This document shows, piece after piece, positions 1 through 8,931 of a stretch of 64,000 nt of DNA (the stretch's first letter is position 1; the number at the start of each line of letters is the position of its first letter). The notes under the pieces are model-generated. The model was not told the DNA's origin, did no database searches, and worked only from the letters and a program-made list of their open reading frames with translations. The position numbers and the translations under genes are program-made. Source of the stretch: Phycisphaerae bacterium (GTDB lineage Bacteria; Planctomycetota; Phycisphaerae; UBA1845; Fen-1342); assembly GCA_017999985.1 (NCBI GenBank), contig JAGNKU010000012.1, positions 1 to 64,000 of the forward strand, in the 5' to 3' direction.

Positions 1-72
1 CTCCCCGAGTAGGACTCGAACCTACAACAACCCGGTTAACAGCCGGGTGCTCTACCATTGAGCTATCGGGGA
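1..72 (-). tRNA. tRNA-Asn (GTT)
   Basis: Read on the minus strand this folds as a complete cloverleaf. A 7-bp acceptor stem (TCCCCGA with TCGGGGA) is followed by a D arm AGCTC...GAGC, an anticodon stem CCGGC/GCCGG flanking a loop with GTT, and a T arm with TTCGAGTCC. The discriminator G is the first base of the window, so whether CCA is encoded cannot be seen. The anticodon GTT reads Asn codons. Confidence 0.95.
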
Positions 73-427
73 CCAGAAACCTCCGGGCGGCACCACCGCC
101 CGGGAACATTTAAGCCTACCAAACGCCCCCGCGATGTCAACCTCTAACTCGCCCAGCTCGGTGCCCGCCGGTTCGTGGCGGCTGCGGGAACGCCAACCGC
201 GGCCAATTACCGGGCCTTCCCGCCGCTCCAAAAGCCGCAGCCTGTCGTCGCCCGAAAACGCACGCCGGACCGACTGTCCCATGCCGGCCACGATCATCTG
301 GCCTGGTTGCGGTCGCGGACGTCGGCGGCCGACAGCCGTTGCCAAGGTGCCAGCCGCTCGACCCGAGAGCCCCGCGCACCAGCGCCGGCGGTCCCGATGG
401 GGAGGGGCCCACACCCCTGCCCGCGGC
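73..427. other. intergenic, no gene recognised; one strong hairpin
   Basis: This stretch lies between the tRNA and the end of the CvpA-like gene. Several overlapping open frames exist on both strands, but none has a recognisable domain or a good start. A GC-rich hairpin sits at 83-103 (8-bp stem CCGGGCGG/CCGCCCGG, 5-nt loop). It could end transcripts of the minus-strand operon or belong to the tRNA leader, but it has no T-tract on either side. Confidence 0.5.
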
Positions 428-2260
428 CTACTCCGACTGCATACGGAACGACGTCTCGAATTCGACGCGGCCACCTTGGCTGCTCACCGCCACGAGGTCC
501 TTCCCTGGCGGGACGGCGAAGATCAGTCCGAGCACGGCGTCGTCCTGGTCCTGCAATAGCGTCCGCACCGACTTGTCCTTGAAATCGAGCATCTGGCGGA
601 AGCTGGGGTCGTCCGGGACGTAAACCAGCTCGAAGTACGTCTGGTCGCCCTTCTTTACGATCGCGTAATAGCCGACGAGGTCATAGCTCTCGCCGCTGCT
701 GTCGACGGCCTTGTACTGGTTCGTAACCGAGCCGACGAAGTTCATCACCTGGCCGGGCAGCGACTTGGCCTTGCGCGGCTTCGTCTCAAGCTGGAAGAGG
801 CGTTTGCCCTCCGGCAGCTTGAAGCGCGCCACGTTGCCCTCGGCCTCCTTCTCCGGAACCTCGAACACCGCCCGGTCGCCGTCCACGCGCGCGCTGGCCA
901 GGGTCGTGCCGGCGAGCTCCACGGACGAGATCGGCCGCAGCTTGTCGATGCTCATGACGAACGGGAGCCGATCGCGGTCGCCGGTCACGCCCCGGTTGAC
1001 GGTGTCGATGAAGCGTGCCGGGCCGGTGGCGCGGTCTCTGCCGGTGCCGCCCTGGGCCTCCGCGGCGAGCCGGTCGCCCGGCGCTGACTTGGCCTTCTGG
1101 CCGTCGCTCAGGGCCGCCCGCGCGTGGCGACGATATTCGAGGAAGCGCGGCTGGAAGCCTTCCTTGACCTCGAAATAGGCGTCGACCGTCGCGGTCTTGT
1201 CCCCGGACATCCCGAAGTTGTTGTCGAGGTCCACGATGCGAATCTTGGATTCGATCGCCGAGTCCACCCCGCCCAGCATCTGCGGAATGTACTGCTGTGG
1301 CTCGGCCGTGCCATCCGGGAGCTTGACGTCGCCGACGAGGCGGATCATCGACGGGCGGAAGCGGTGGTAGGCCGACTGCTTGTCGCGGTCGGCAGCGGCA
1401 CGCTCGAGGGTGAGCCGCACGCCGATCAGCCGGTTGCCGGGCTGGACCTTGTACGCGATCGGCTCGTACGGCGGTTTCTCATTGGACTTGTCGGGCTTGA
1501 GCCGGCGGTAGCGCGTGTCATCCGCAGTCAGCGGGGTGGTCTGCTCCCACCATGATTCAACTTTCAGGCCGTTCTTGAAGCCGTCCCCCTTGTCGTCGCG
1601 GATCGGCGCCGTAAGCGACTCCGGTTGCACCGTGTTGCCGCTCCAGAAAACCCAGGTGGGGTAGTCGGGGTAGACGCTCGCGAACGTGGTCGGGCCACGG
1701 AGACTGCCGTTGCTGAGCAGCTTGAACAACCCGGCGGCAAAGGCGTCCGAGCGCAGCCAGACGTGGTGGCGCACGAAGGCGACACGTTCGTCCTGCATCT
1801 TCTCGTCCGGCGGCAGTTCGGCATCGCGATAGGTGCGGTTCTCCGGATCGCGCTCATAACGTGAGTAGCCCAGCGCCCGCCCGCCCCACGGCAGCATGAG
1901 GAAGCCGATGATCAGCACGCCGATGGTGATCTGTCCGACGAAGAACCCGCACGCCGCGCCGCCGATCCAGTCCACGTACATCGGGACCCGGACGTTGCCG
2001 CGCAGGAACAGATCGCTCAGGGTTCGCAGGATGAAGACCGTGACGATGAAGAGCAGCACCAGGGCCAACGGCTCGGTGTACGAAGGGTGCAGGTTGAGCG
2101 TGCCGGTCAGCAGGTCGTTGAGCGGGTCGACGTAGCCGAACGCCACGGCCAGCGCAAACACGCAGCACGCCAGGTTCAGGATGCCGCTATAGAGCCCGAA
2201 GATCGAGTGCACGAACGTGATGCCGAGCACGAAGAGCAGGGCGAAGAGATTGAGAGCCAT
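428..2260 (-). CDS. CvpA-like membrane protein with large C-terminal domain
   Basis: 610 aa. The first ~130 residues hold four hydrophobic segments in the pattern of the CvpA (colicin V production) family, with a short polar hairpin after the second. The remaining ~480 residues are soluble, charged and rich in beta-strand-like patterns, and I do not recognise them. Ordinary CvpA proteins are about 160-200 aa, so this is a fusion or a strongly extended form. Third gene of a minus-strand operon: its ribosome-binding site (GGGAGG) overlaps the end of the upstream GspE-like gene, three bases away. The link to pilT suggests an envelope or motility-associated membrane role, which is inference. Confidence 0.6.
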   Translation of the reverse strand: MALNLFALLFVLGITFVHSIFGLYSGILNLACCVFALAVAFGYVDPLNDLLTGTLNLHPSYTEPLALVLLFIVTVFILRTLSDLFLRGNVRVPMYVDWIGGAACGFFVGQITIGVLIIGFLMLPWGGRALGYSRYERDPENRTYRDAELPPDEKMQDERVAFVRHHVWLRSDAFAAGLFKLLSNGSLRGPTTFASVYPDYPTWVFWSGNTVQPESLTAPIRDDKGDGFKNGLKVESWWEQTTPLTADDTRYRRLKPDKSNEKPPYEPIAYKVQPGNRLIGVRLTLERAAADRDKQSAYHRFRPSMIRLVGDVKLPDGTAEPQQYIPQMLGGVDSAIESKIRIVDLDNNFGMSGDKTATVDAYFEVKEGFQPRFLEYRRHARAALSDGQKAKSAPGDRLAAEAQGGTGRDRATGPARFIDTVNRGVTGDRDRLPFVMSIDKLRPISSVELAGTTLASARVDGDRAVFEVPEKEAEGNVARFKLPEGKRLFQLETKPRKAKSLPGQVMNFVGSVTNQYKAVDSSGESYDLVGYYAIVKKGDQTYFELVYVPDDPSFRQMLDFKDKSVRTLLQDQDDAVLGLIFAVPPGKDLVAVSSQGGRVEFETSFRMQSE

Positions 2261-2263
2261 GCT

Positions 2264-4015
2264 TCACCTCCCGGCCTGGGGCTGTGCGCCGCCGGCGGCG
2301 GCGGGCGGCTTCGGTTGCGGTCGCGGCTGGGGTCGCGGTTGCGGGCCGGCGGGCGGCGCCTTGGCCGGCGTGCCGCCGTTGCCGCGGACCGCGCGGGCGA
2401 CCTCCTGGATACTCGTCACGCCGTCCAGGACTTTCTGGAGCGCCTGCGCCTGCAAACCGAGACCAAGGCGCTTCTGCACGTAGGTCTGGATCTCGGTCAT
2501 GGACTTGCTGCGGCGGATGACCTCGCGGAGGGGGTCGTCGACGCCGAGCCAGTCGAACACGCCGGTCCGGCCGAAGTACCCGCTGCCCTGACAGGCGGGG
2601 CAGATGATCGGCTCGCCCTTTTTGTCGAAGACGGGTTCCGGGGGACGGTAGAGCACCTTGTCCTCCGGCAGGTTGAGCTTGCGCATCATGTCGGGGTTGG
2701 GCTTGTAGGCCTGTTTGCAGGTGGGGCAGAGCACGCGGACCAGGCGCTGGTTGGTCACGGCCAGCAGGCTCTTGGCCACGAGCGACTTGTCGCCGACCAT
2801 CGCAATCCACTTGCGCAGGGCGTCGACGATGTCCGTGGCGCCGATGGCGACATAGACCTTCTGTTTCTCGGCGGCGGCCTTGGAGGCGATCGCCGCCCCC
2901 TCGCGCTCGCGCAGGTCCGGCAGCACGATGATGTCGGGATCGGAGCGGACGAGCTTCAGCAGGCGCTCGCTGAAGGACGGGCCCTCTCCCGGCGTGAAGA
3001 GGTTCTGGGTGACGTTGTCGAGGTCCAGCTCTTTCTCGTACTCGACCGTCTGCACGTTCTGCAGGAAGCGATCATGATTGCGGGTGAAGCTGTAAATCGT
3101 CGTGGTGAGGCCGCAGCCCGGGGGGGCGGAGAGCAGGATCAGCCCCTTGGTCTCCTCCTTGGTGGCCTGGGCCAGTTCCAGTTGACGCGGGGTGAAACCC
3201 AGATCGGGGACCTTGAACTCCGCCTCCTTGCCGATGATCCGGACGAAGAGCTTCTCGCCCGCGGTCGAGCCATCGGTCCGCACGACGACCTTGTGCTTGT
3301 CGCCGCCGATCGCGGCCATGATCATGCCTTTTTGCGGCTTGCGGCGTTCCTCGACGTTGAGGCCGGCGAGTTGCTTGACGTACTGGACGATGGCGTCCGC
3401 TTCCGCGCGGGCGAGTGTCTGGCCCTCGACGGGCAGGCCGTCGACCTGGAAGACGATCTTGGAGGCTTGCGGGCCGGCGGGCACGATCTCGCTGATGGCC
3501 GCGCGTCGCCAGAACGTGTCGAACATGAGATCCTGGGTCAGGCGGTACTGTTCGCGCTCGGGGTCCTCGGCCGGGATCTCGACGACCTTGCGGTTGTGGG
3601 CCGTGAGGCGGACCTTCTCCTTGACCTCGACCTGCTTCTTCTTTCGGCTGAAGCCCTGCGCGCGAAGACGCTTGAGGTGTCCCACGGTGAACACTCGGTC
3701 GTCTTCCTTCACGAGCCCGTTGCGGTGGACGACGTACAGCGTGCCCACGACCAGGTTGAGGACGACGAACACGGTGAACCCGACGGCGAACATGGGGACG
3801 AAGAGCGCCACCAGAAAGGCCACCAGTCCGGTGCCGAGTACGATCAGGTTCCAAAGGACGCGAAACGTGTTGACCGCGATCGTGTCCTTGTCGACCCAGG
3901 CGGCGAAGATGGCCCACAACCCGAACACCACCACGATCCCGCCCAGCTTGAGCGGGTCGATGTAGGCTCCGCTCGCAGGCAACTCGGCGAGCAGCATCTG
4001 GCCGGCGATCAGCAT
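2264..4015 (-). CDS. membrane-anchored GspE/PilB-like protein with degenerate ATPase site
   Basis: 583 aa. Residues ~24-96 form three transmembrane helices, unusual for this cytosolic family. Residues ~160-560 follow the secretion-ATPase fold. The Walker A site reads APPGCGLTTT, so Leu303 stands where the ATP-binding Lys should be. The Walker B/Glu box reads DIIVLPDLRE, with Pro366-Asp367 replacing Gly-Glu. The zinc tetracysteine (C430, C433, C472, C475) is kept. The C-terminal ~30 residues are Pro/Gln/Arg-rich. It follows pilT by 41 bp. Likely a catalytically weak or inactive partner or scaffold for a type IV pilus-type machine; that role is inference. Confidence 0.75.
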   Translation of the reverse strand: MLIAGQMLLAELPASGAYIDPLKLGGIVVVFGLWAIFAAWVDKDTIAVNTFRVLWNLIVLGTGLVAFLVALFVPMFAVGFTVFVVLNLVVGTLYVVHRNGLVKEDDRVFTVGHLKRLRAQGFSRKKKQVEVKEKVRLTAHNRKVVEIPAEDPEREQYRLTQDLMFDTFWRRAAISEIVPAGPQASKIVFQVDGLPVEGQTLARAEADAIVQYVKQLAGLNVEERRKPQKGMIMAAIGGDKHKVVVRTDGSTAGEKLFVRIIGKEAEFKVPDLGFTPRQLELAQATKEETKGLILLSAPPGCGLTTTIYSFTRNHDRFLQNVQTVEYEKELDLDNVTQNLFTPGEGPSFSERLLKLVRSDPDIIVLPDLREREGAAIASKAAAEKQKVYVAIGATDIVDALRKWIAMVGDKSLVAKSLLAVTNQRLVRVLCPTCKQAYKPNPDMMRKLNLPEDKVLYRPPEPVFDKKGEPIICPACQGSGYFGRTGVFDWLGVDDPLREVIRRSKSMTEIQTYVQKRLGLGLQAQALQKVLDGVTSIQEVARAVRGNGGTPAKAPPAGPQPRPQPRPQPKPPAAAGGAQPQAGR

Positions 4016-4056
4016 GACCTCTCCTGACGCCGCGCCGCGCGCGGCAACCGGGACCG

Positions 4057-5271
4057 TTAACCCAGGATGGCCGCCCGCCGGCCCTGGATGCCCTTCAGCG
4101 CCATCCGCAGCTCGTCAGGGTTCGGGGCGGCCTCGTACGCGGTGGCGTGGTCGATGTATCCGCTATCGACCAGCCGCCGCAAGTGCTCCGTGAAATCGAC
4201 CATGCCGTCGTCGTAGGACGCCCGGATGACGTCCACGATCTCGTTGTCGCGCTCCTCGCGGATCAGCTTCCGGATGGACGCGTTGGTGTACATGATCTCC
4301 ACTGCCGGCACGAGCGGCACGCCCTCCTTGACGCTGGGGATCAGTTTCTGGCAGATGATCGATTTCAGGTTGAACTCCAGCGCCTGGCGGACCGAGCGGC
4401 GCTCGTCGGGCGGGAACAGGTCGAGCAGACGCGAGATGGTCTGCGACGAGCTCGAGGCGTGGATCGTGCCGAACACGAGGTGCCCGGTCTCGGCCGCGTG
4501 CACGGCGGCTTTGAACGTCTCGACGTCGCGCATCTCGCCGATCAGCACGATGTCCGGGTCTTCGCGCATGAGGTATTTCAGCGCATCGTGGAAGTCGCCG
4601 ACGTCGATGCCGATCTCGCGCTGGTTGATGACGGCGCGCTTGTCGGTGAACAGGTACTCGATCGGGTCCTCGATCGTGACAATGTGCACCGGGTCGCGCT
4701 TGTTGATGTGGTCGATCATCGCCGCGATGGTGGTGCTCTTGCCCGAGCCGGTGATGCCCGCGAGCAGCGCCATGCCCTGGTGGAAGTGCGTCACCTGCTC
4801 CACGGATTCGGGCAGGTACAGCTCCGCGAAATTACGGATGTCCCGCGACACGCGCCGCGCCGCCACGGACATCTGCCCGCGCTGCTGGAAGGCATTGACG
4901 CGGAACCGGTCCGCGTCACCCGGCGGGCCGACATCGTACGCGAAGTCAACCGCCCCGCGCTCCTCGTACAGAACCTTCTGCTTCTCGGTCAGGACTTCGA
5001 AGATCCCCTCCCGAATTTGCTGGCCCGTGAGCGGCCCCCCTTGCAGCGGGCGCAAGTCGCCCTTCATGCGGATCATCGCGGGCAGCCCGGCCTTCAGATG
5101 CAGGTCTGAAACCTTCAGCTTGATGACCGCCTTGAAGAACTTGTTCAGCGACGGGCCCTTTTTCTTGCCCTCCTCGTCCGGAGCCTCGAGCACGGGCTCG
5201 GTGACGGCAGGCCCGGTGGGTACGACTGGAGTGGTTTCATCAGGCGAGGCGTCGATCGGGATTTCAGCCAT
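4057..5271 (-). CDS. pilT: PilT-like twitching motility / pilus retraction ATPase
   Basis: 404 aa, a little longer than usual because of a ~40-residue acidic, Pro-rich N-terminus. It carries Walker A GITGSGKST (K178), an Asp/His-box region VTIEDPIEY, Walker B DPDIVLIGEMRD (E246) and the His box GTIHASSS. PilT hexamers hydrolyse ATP at the base of the type IV pilus to retract it. First gene of the operon with the GspE-like and CvpA-like genes. The start has GGAGG about 10 bases upstream. It keeps every catalytic residue that its neighbour has lost. Confidence 0.93.
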   Translation of the reverse strand: MAEIPIDASPDETTPVVPTGPAVTEPVLEAPDEEGKKKGPSLNKFFKAVIKLKVSDLHLKAGLPAMIRMKGDLRPLQGGPLTGQQIREGIFEVLTEKQKVLYEERGAVDFAYDVGPPGDADRFRVNAFQQRGQMSVAARRVSRDIRNFAELYLPESVEQVTHFHQGMALLAGITGSGKSTTIAAMIDHINKRDPVHIVTIEDPIEYLFTDKRAVINQREIGIDVGDFHDALKYLMREDPDIVLIGEMRDVETFKAAVHAAETGHLVFGTIHASSSSQTISRLLDLFPPDERRSVRQALEFNLKSIICQKLIPSVKEGVPLVPAVEIMYTNASIRKLIREERDNEIVDVIRASYDDGMVDFTEHLRRLVDSGYIDHATAYEAAPNPDELRMALKGIQGRRAAILG

Positions 5272-5547
5272 CTACGCGGGTCCTCCAACCACACAACGCG
5301 GCGCGCCGAGTCCGCTCCGGCCGCCGGTGAGCGGGACTCGGGCCGCGGGGGACGCGGAGGGGTAGTATAACGCCGACCGGCCCTGTCCATCCACCATCTG
5401 GCGCGTCCGACCGGCCGATAACCAGGTGGCGGGCGGTGCCGCTTGTGCCCGGCTGGGACCGCCGGTACATTCGCAGCACGCTGGGGATGACGATGGCGTG
5501 ATGCGCCCCCCCGGCGACTCCATGCAGATGACTATGGGAGAATCGAG
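5272..5547. promoter_or_regulatory. divergent intergenic region
   Basis: 276 bp between the pilT operon (minus) and the LolA-like genes (plus). It must hold promoters for both directions. I see no convincing -35/-10 pair and no conserved RNA element. Confidence 0.3.
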
Positions 5548-6405
5548 ATGAACGCAGCAACTCGGACGCAGGGCGGCAGGTGGGCGGTGACCGTCGGCTG
5601 GTTCCTGGGGGTGGTCGTGGCGGGCCTCGCAAGTGCGGCGCCGGCCCGGGCCCAGGCGGAGGAGAAGCTCCCGAAGGCCGAGGAGGTGCTCGACAAGGCG
5701 GTGGACGCGCTGGGCGGGAAGGCGGCCATGGACAAGGTCCACAATCGCGTCTCGAAGGGCGCGTTCGAGGTGCCGCTCCAGGGCATGAAGGGCGCCGTCA
5801 CCATGTACGAGGCCGCCCCCAACAAGACGTACACGATCATCGAGCTACCGAACATCGGCAAGATGGAGAGCGGCACGGACGGCGAGACGTTCTGGGAGAT
5901 CAGCCCACAGGGCGCCCGGATCCTCGAGGGCGAAGAGAAGGCGATGAAGGCGCGCGAGAGCGAGTTCCACTTCCTGCTCAACTGGAAGAAGCTCTACAAG
6001 AGCGCCGAGTGCACCGGCGTTGCAGACGTGGCGGACCACCCCGCGTTCAAGATCGTCCTGACGCCGACGACCGGCGATCCGCAGACCTACTACTTTGACC
6101 GCAAGACGTACCTGCCGGTGCGGATGGACGTGGTCGTCAAGAGCCAGATGGGGGCGGTGCCGGTCGAAGTGCTGATCACCGACTACAAGGCGGTCAACGG
6201 CGTCCAGATTCCGCACAAGATCACGCAGCGTATGATGGGCATGGAGCAGTTTGTGAAGATCGACAGCGTGGAATGCAACGTCGATCTGCCCGCCGACCGC
6301 TTCGCGCTCCCCCCGGCCGTGAAAGAGCTCATGCAGAAGCCGAAGACCGAGAGCGCGCCCGCCGGCGCAGAAAAGCCCAAGACGGAGCAGCCCAAGACCG
6401 AATAG
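5548..6405 (+). CDS. secreted LolA-like / outer-membrane lipoprotein-sorting-type protein (copy 1)
   Basis: 285 aa with a Sec signal peptide (hydrophobic stretch at ~14-32 ending APARAQ). The mature part starts LPKAEEVLDKAVDALGG and continues with the alternating strand pattern of LolA/LolB-type half-barrels, including a YYFDRKTYLPVRMD element near 2/3 of its length that is common in these families. Probably periplasmic lipid or lipoprotein handling; the substrate cannot be read from sequence. The next gene is a clear paralogue in the same order. The C-terminus is a Lys/Pro/Thr-rich tail. Confidence 0.6.
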   Translation: MNAATRTQGGRWAVTVGWFLGVVVAGLASAAPARAQAEEKLPKAEEVLDKAVDALGGKAAMDKVHNRVSKGAFEVPLQGMKGAVTMYEAAPNKTYTIIELPNIGKMESGTDGETFWEISPQGARILEGEEKAMKARESEFHFLLNWKKLYKSAECTGVADVADHPAFKIVLTPTTGDPQTYYFDRKTYLPVRMDVVVKSQMGAVPVEVLITDYKAVNGVQIPHKITQRMMGMEQFVKIDSVECNVDLPADRFALPPAVKELMQKPKTESAPAGAEKPKTEQPKTE

Positions 6406-6481
6406 CCGCTGATGTGGCGGCCGGTTGCGGTGTCCTCGCGCGCGGGCAGCGCCCCGTGCTCTCGCGGACAGGAGGTTTGCC

Positions 6482-7336
6482 ATGATCGTCGCGCCCCGGC
6501 CGTGCACCTGCGCTCGTTTCGCCACCATTCTGGCTCTGGTCGTTGCCCTGCCCACGCTCGCGAGCCGCGCGCCGGCGCAGGACGACAAGCTTCCCGCCGC
6601 CGAGAAAATCCTCGACAAATCGCTGCAGGGTCTGGGTGGCACCACGGCATTCGAGAAGATCCACTCTCGGGTGTCCAAGGGCCAGATCGAGTTCGCGGTC
6701 GGTTCCCAGAGCCGCAAGGGCGCGGTTACCCTGTACGAAGCCGAGCCCAACAAGCGCTACCAGCGCGCTAGTCTTGTGCAGCTCGGCGTGCTGGAGGGCG
6801 GCTGCGATGGCGACGTGGTGTGGGAGATCGCCGGCGGCAAGGTCAGCCTCTTCGAGGGCGACGAACTCGCCAATCGTCTGCGCCAAGGCCATTTCAACGC
6901 GCTGCTGCACTGGCGCGACTTGTACGAGAAGGCAGACTGCGTCGGCAAGGAGGACGTGAACGCCCGTTCCTGCTACAAGGTCGTGCTGACGCCGCTGACC
7001 GGGTCGCCGGACACGCTGTACTTCGATCGCAAGAACGGCTACCCGATCCGCATGGACATCACGCGTTCCGCGGAGAGGGGCCCGCTGGTGATCCAGATCC
7101 TGTCGGAGAACTTCAAGCAGGTTGACGATATCTGGGTGCCGTTCAAGGTGACGCGCGTCGTCACCGCGCAGGGTGAGACGCTGCAGACGGTCACGTACAC
7201 GTGGGAGAGCATCGAGCACAACCCGGAGATCCCCGCCGATTGCTTCGACCTGCCCGATGCGGTCAAGCAAGCCCGTGAGAAAGCGGCGTCCAAGGACAAG
7301 AACAAGGACGACGATAAGGACGAGCCGGCGGACTAG
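6482..7336 (+). CDS. secreted LolA-like protein (copy 2)
   Basis: 284 aa, tandem paralogue of the preceding gene. Shared blocks include LP.AEK.LDK...LGG, RVSKG, KGAVT.YEA.PNK, KVVLTPLTGSPDTLYFDRK and PIRMDI. The start at 6482 is preferred to an upstream in-frame one because AGGAGG lies at 6470-6475 and a signal peptide follows directly. The C-terminus is a charged Lys/Asp tail. Both copies lie 76 bp apart and are probably co-transcribed. Function is inferred from fold pattern only. Confidence 0.6.
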   Translation: MIVAPRPCTCARFATILALVVALPTLASRAPAQDDKLPAAEKILDKSLQGLGGTTAFEKIHSRVSKGQIEFAVGSQSRKGAVTLYEAEPNKRYQRASLVQLGVLEGGCDGDVVWEIAGGKVSLFEGDELANRLRQGHFNALLHWRDLYEKADCVGKEDVNARSCYKVVLTPLTGSPDTLYFDRKNGYPIRMDITRSAERGPLVIQILSENFKQVDDIWVPFKVTRVVTAQGETLQTVTYTWESIEHNPEIPADCFDLPDAVKQAREKAASKDKNKDDDKDEPAD

Positions 7337-7393
7337 CAGACAGTCAGGTCGTAGCGCTCCGCCGGCGGCCTGCCGCGAACTGGCCGACGCACG

Positions 7394-8839
7394 GTGCCAG
7401 ACATGCTGCGAGAGCACTATCCATACTATCTCGGCGGCGCACCCACGACCGGCGTCACCGAGCTGATTGTGACCAATAAGTACACCGGCGCGCCGGTCAC
7501 GCGCGTGGCCCGCGCGGACCGCGCGACCGTCGAACGCGCCATCGCGGCCGCGCACGACGCGTTCGCCACCACGCGCCGCCTGCCCGCCCATCAGCGGCAA
7601 GCCATCCTGCAGCACATCGTCCAGCGCGTGACTGACCGACACGAGGAGCTGGCCCGGGCCCTCGCCATCGAGGTCGGCAAGCCGATCCGCGACGCCCGCG
7701 GCGAAGTCACGCGTCTCGTCGACACTTTCCGCATCGCCGCCGCAGAGGCCGTGCGCATCACCGGCGAGTGGCTGCCGCTCGATATCAGCGCCCGCGCTGC
7801 TGGCTACCAGGCGCTCGTCCGGCGGTTCCCGCTCGGCCCGTGCGGCTTCATCACGCCGTTCAACTTCCCGATGAATCTCGTCGCGCACAAGGTCGCGCCG
7901 GCGATTGCGGCGGGTTGTCCGTGGGTGCTGAAGCCGGCCTCAGCGACGCCGGTGGGGGCGCTGATGCTGGGCGAGATCATCGCGGAAACGGACTGGCCGC
8001 GCGGCGCGTTTTCGATCCTGCCGTGCCCGAGTGCCGACAGCGAGCCGCTGGTGACGGACGAGCGCATCAAGCTGCTCAGCTTCACGGGCTCGCCGGACGT
8101 GGGTTGGGCACTGAAGGCGCGGGCGGGCAAGAAGCGGGTCACGCTGGAGCTGGGCGGCAACGCCGCGTGCATCGTCGATCGCGATGCGGACCTCGACTAC
8201 GCCGCTGAGCGCATCACGATCGGCGCGTTCTACCAGTCCGGCCAGAGCTGCATCAGCGTGCAGCGCATCATCGCGCACCGCGCCATCTATGACGACCTGA
8301 AGACGCGGCTCGTCGCGCGGGCGGAACAACTCAAGGCCGGCGACCCGCTCAACGAGACGACGTTCCTCGGTCCGCTCATCACGGAGGGCGACGCCCGCCG
8401 GATCGAGCAGTGGGTGGCCGAGGCGGTTGCGGCCGGGGCGCGCGTGCTCTGCGGCGGCCGGCGCGACGGGGCATTCTATGCGGCAACGTACCTGGAGAGC
8501 GTAGACCCACGGCAGAAGGTCAGTTGCGTCGAGGTGTTCGGCCCGGTGGCGACATTGCAGCCATTCGACGACTTTGCCGATGCGATCCGCAGCGCGAATG
8601 ACAGCGTCTACGGACTGCAGGCCGGCGTGTTCACGCGCGATCTGCAGCACGCGTTCTACGCGTACGAGGAGCTTGACGTCGGCGGCGTCGTTGTCAACGA
8701 CGTGCCGAGCTTTCGCGTGGACAGCATGCCCTATGGCGGCGTGAAAAACAGCGGTTGCGGTCGCGAGGGCGTGCGCTACGCGATCGAAGAAATGACCGAG
8801 CCGAAACTGCTTGTCCTCAACCGCCCGAGCGTCCTCTGA
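7394..8839 (+). CDS. NAD(P)-dependent aldehyde dehydrogenase
   Basis: 481 aa, full length for the ALDH superfamily. Catalytic Cys286 lies in GQSCIS, the general base Glu252 in LELGGN, and the oxyanion Asn157 in TPFNFP. GAFSILP and FTGSPDVG mark the cofactor cleft. It oxidises an aldehyde to an acid, or to an acyl-CoA or phosphate in some subfamilies; the substrate is not readable. The start is GTG at 7394 or the ATG three codons later. A repeat hairpin lies directly behind its stop codon. Confidence 0.9.
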   Translation: MPDMLREHYPYYLGGAPTTGVTELIVTNKYTGAPVTRVARADRATVERAIAAAHDAFATTRRLPAHQRQAILQHIVQRVTDRHEELARALAIEVGKPIRDARGEVTRLVDTFRIAAAEAVRITGEWLPLDISARAAGYQALVRRFPLGPCGFITPFNFPMNLVAHKVAPAIAAGCPWVLKPASATPVGALMLGEIIAETDWPRGAFSILPCPSADSEPLVTDERIKLLSFTGSPDVGWALKARAGKKRVTLELGGNAACIVDRDADLDYAAERITIGAFYQSGQSCISVQRIIAHRAIYDDLKTRLVARAEQLKAGDPLNETTFLGPLITEGDARRIEQWVAEAVAAGARVLCGGRRDGAFYAATYLESVDPRQKVSCVEVFGPVATLQPFDDFADAIRSANDSVYGLQAGVFTRDLQHAFYAYEELDVGGVVVNDVPSFRVDSMPYGGVKNSGCGREGVRYAIEEMTEPKLLVLNRPSVL

Positions 8840-8918
8840 TTCACCGCCAAGACACCGAGGCACTAGGAAGGAATCCATTCAGGTCTCTTCTTCGTGACTC
8901 TGTGTCCTGGTGGTGAAT
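8839..8918. repeat. imperfect inverted repeat (ATTCACCGCCAAGACAC family)
   Basis: A 17-bp arm at 8839-8855 pairs with 8902-8918 (15 of 17 positions), separated by 46 bp. The same arm sequence recurs in inverted form at 10126-10192, so this is a dispersed palindromic element rather than a gene-specific terminator. Confidence 0.7.
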
Positions 8919-8931
8919 CGTGCAGCGCGGT

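Noticed and set aside
83-103. Rho-independent terminator
   Set aside because: A strong GC hairpin but no T-tract on either strand; listed only as part of the intergenic region.
2087-4027. Long plus-strand open frame (646 codons) opposite the GspE-like gene
   Set aside because: Its codons mirror the minus-strand gene in high-GC DNA, and the product is repetitive Arg/Leu/Asp without any domain.
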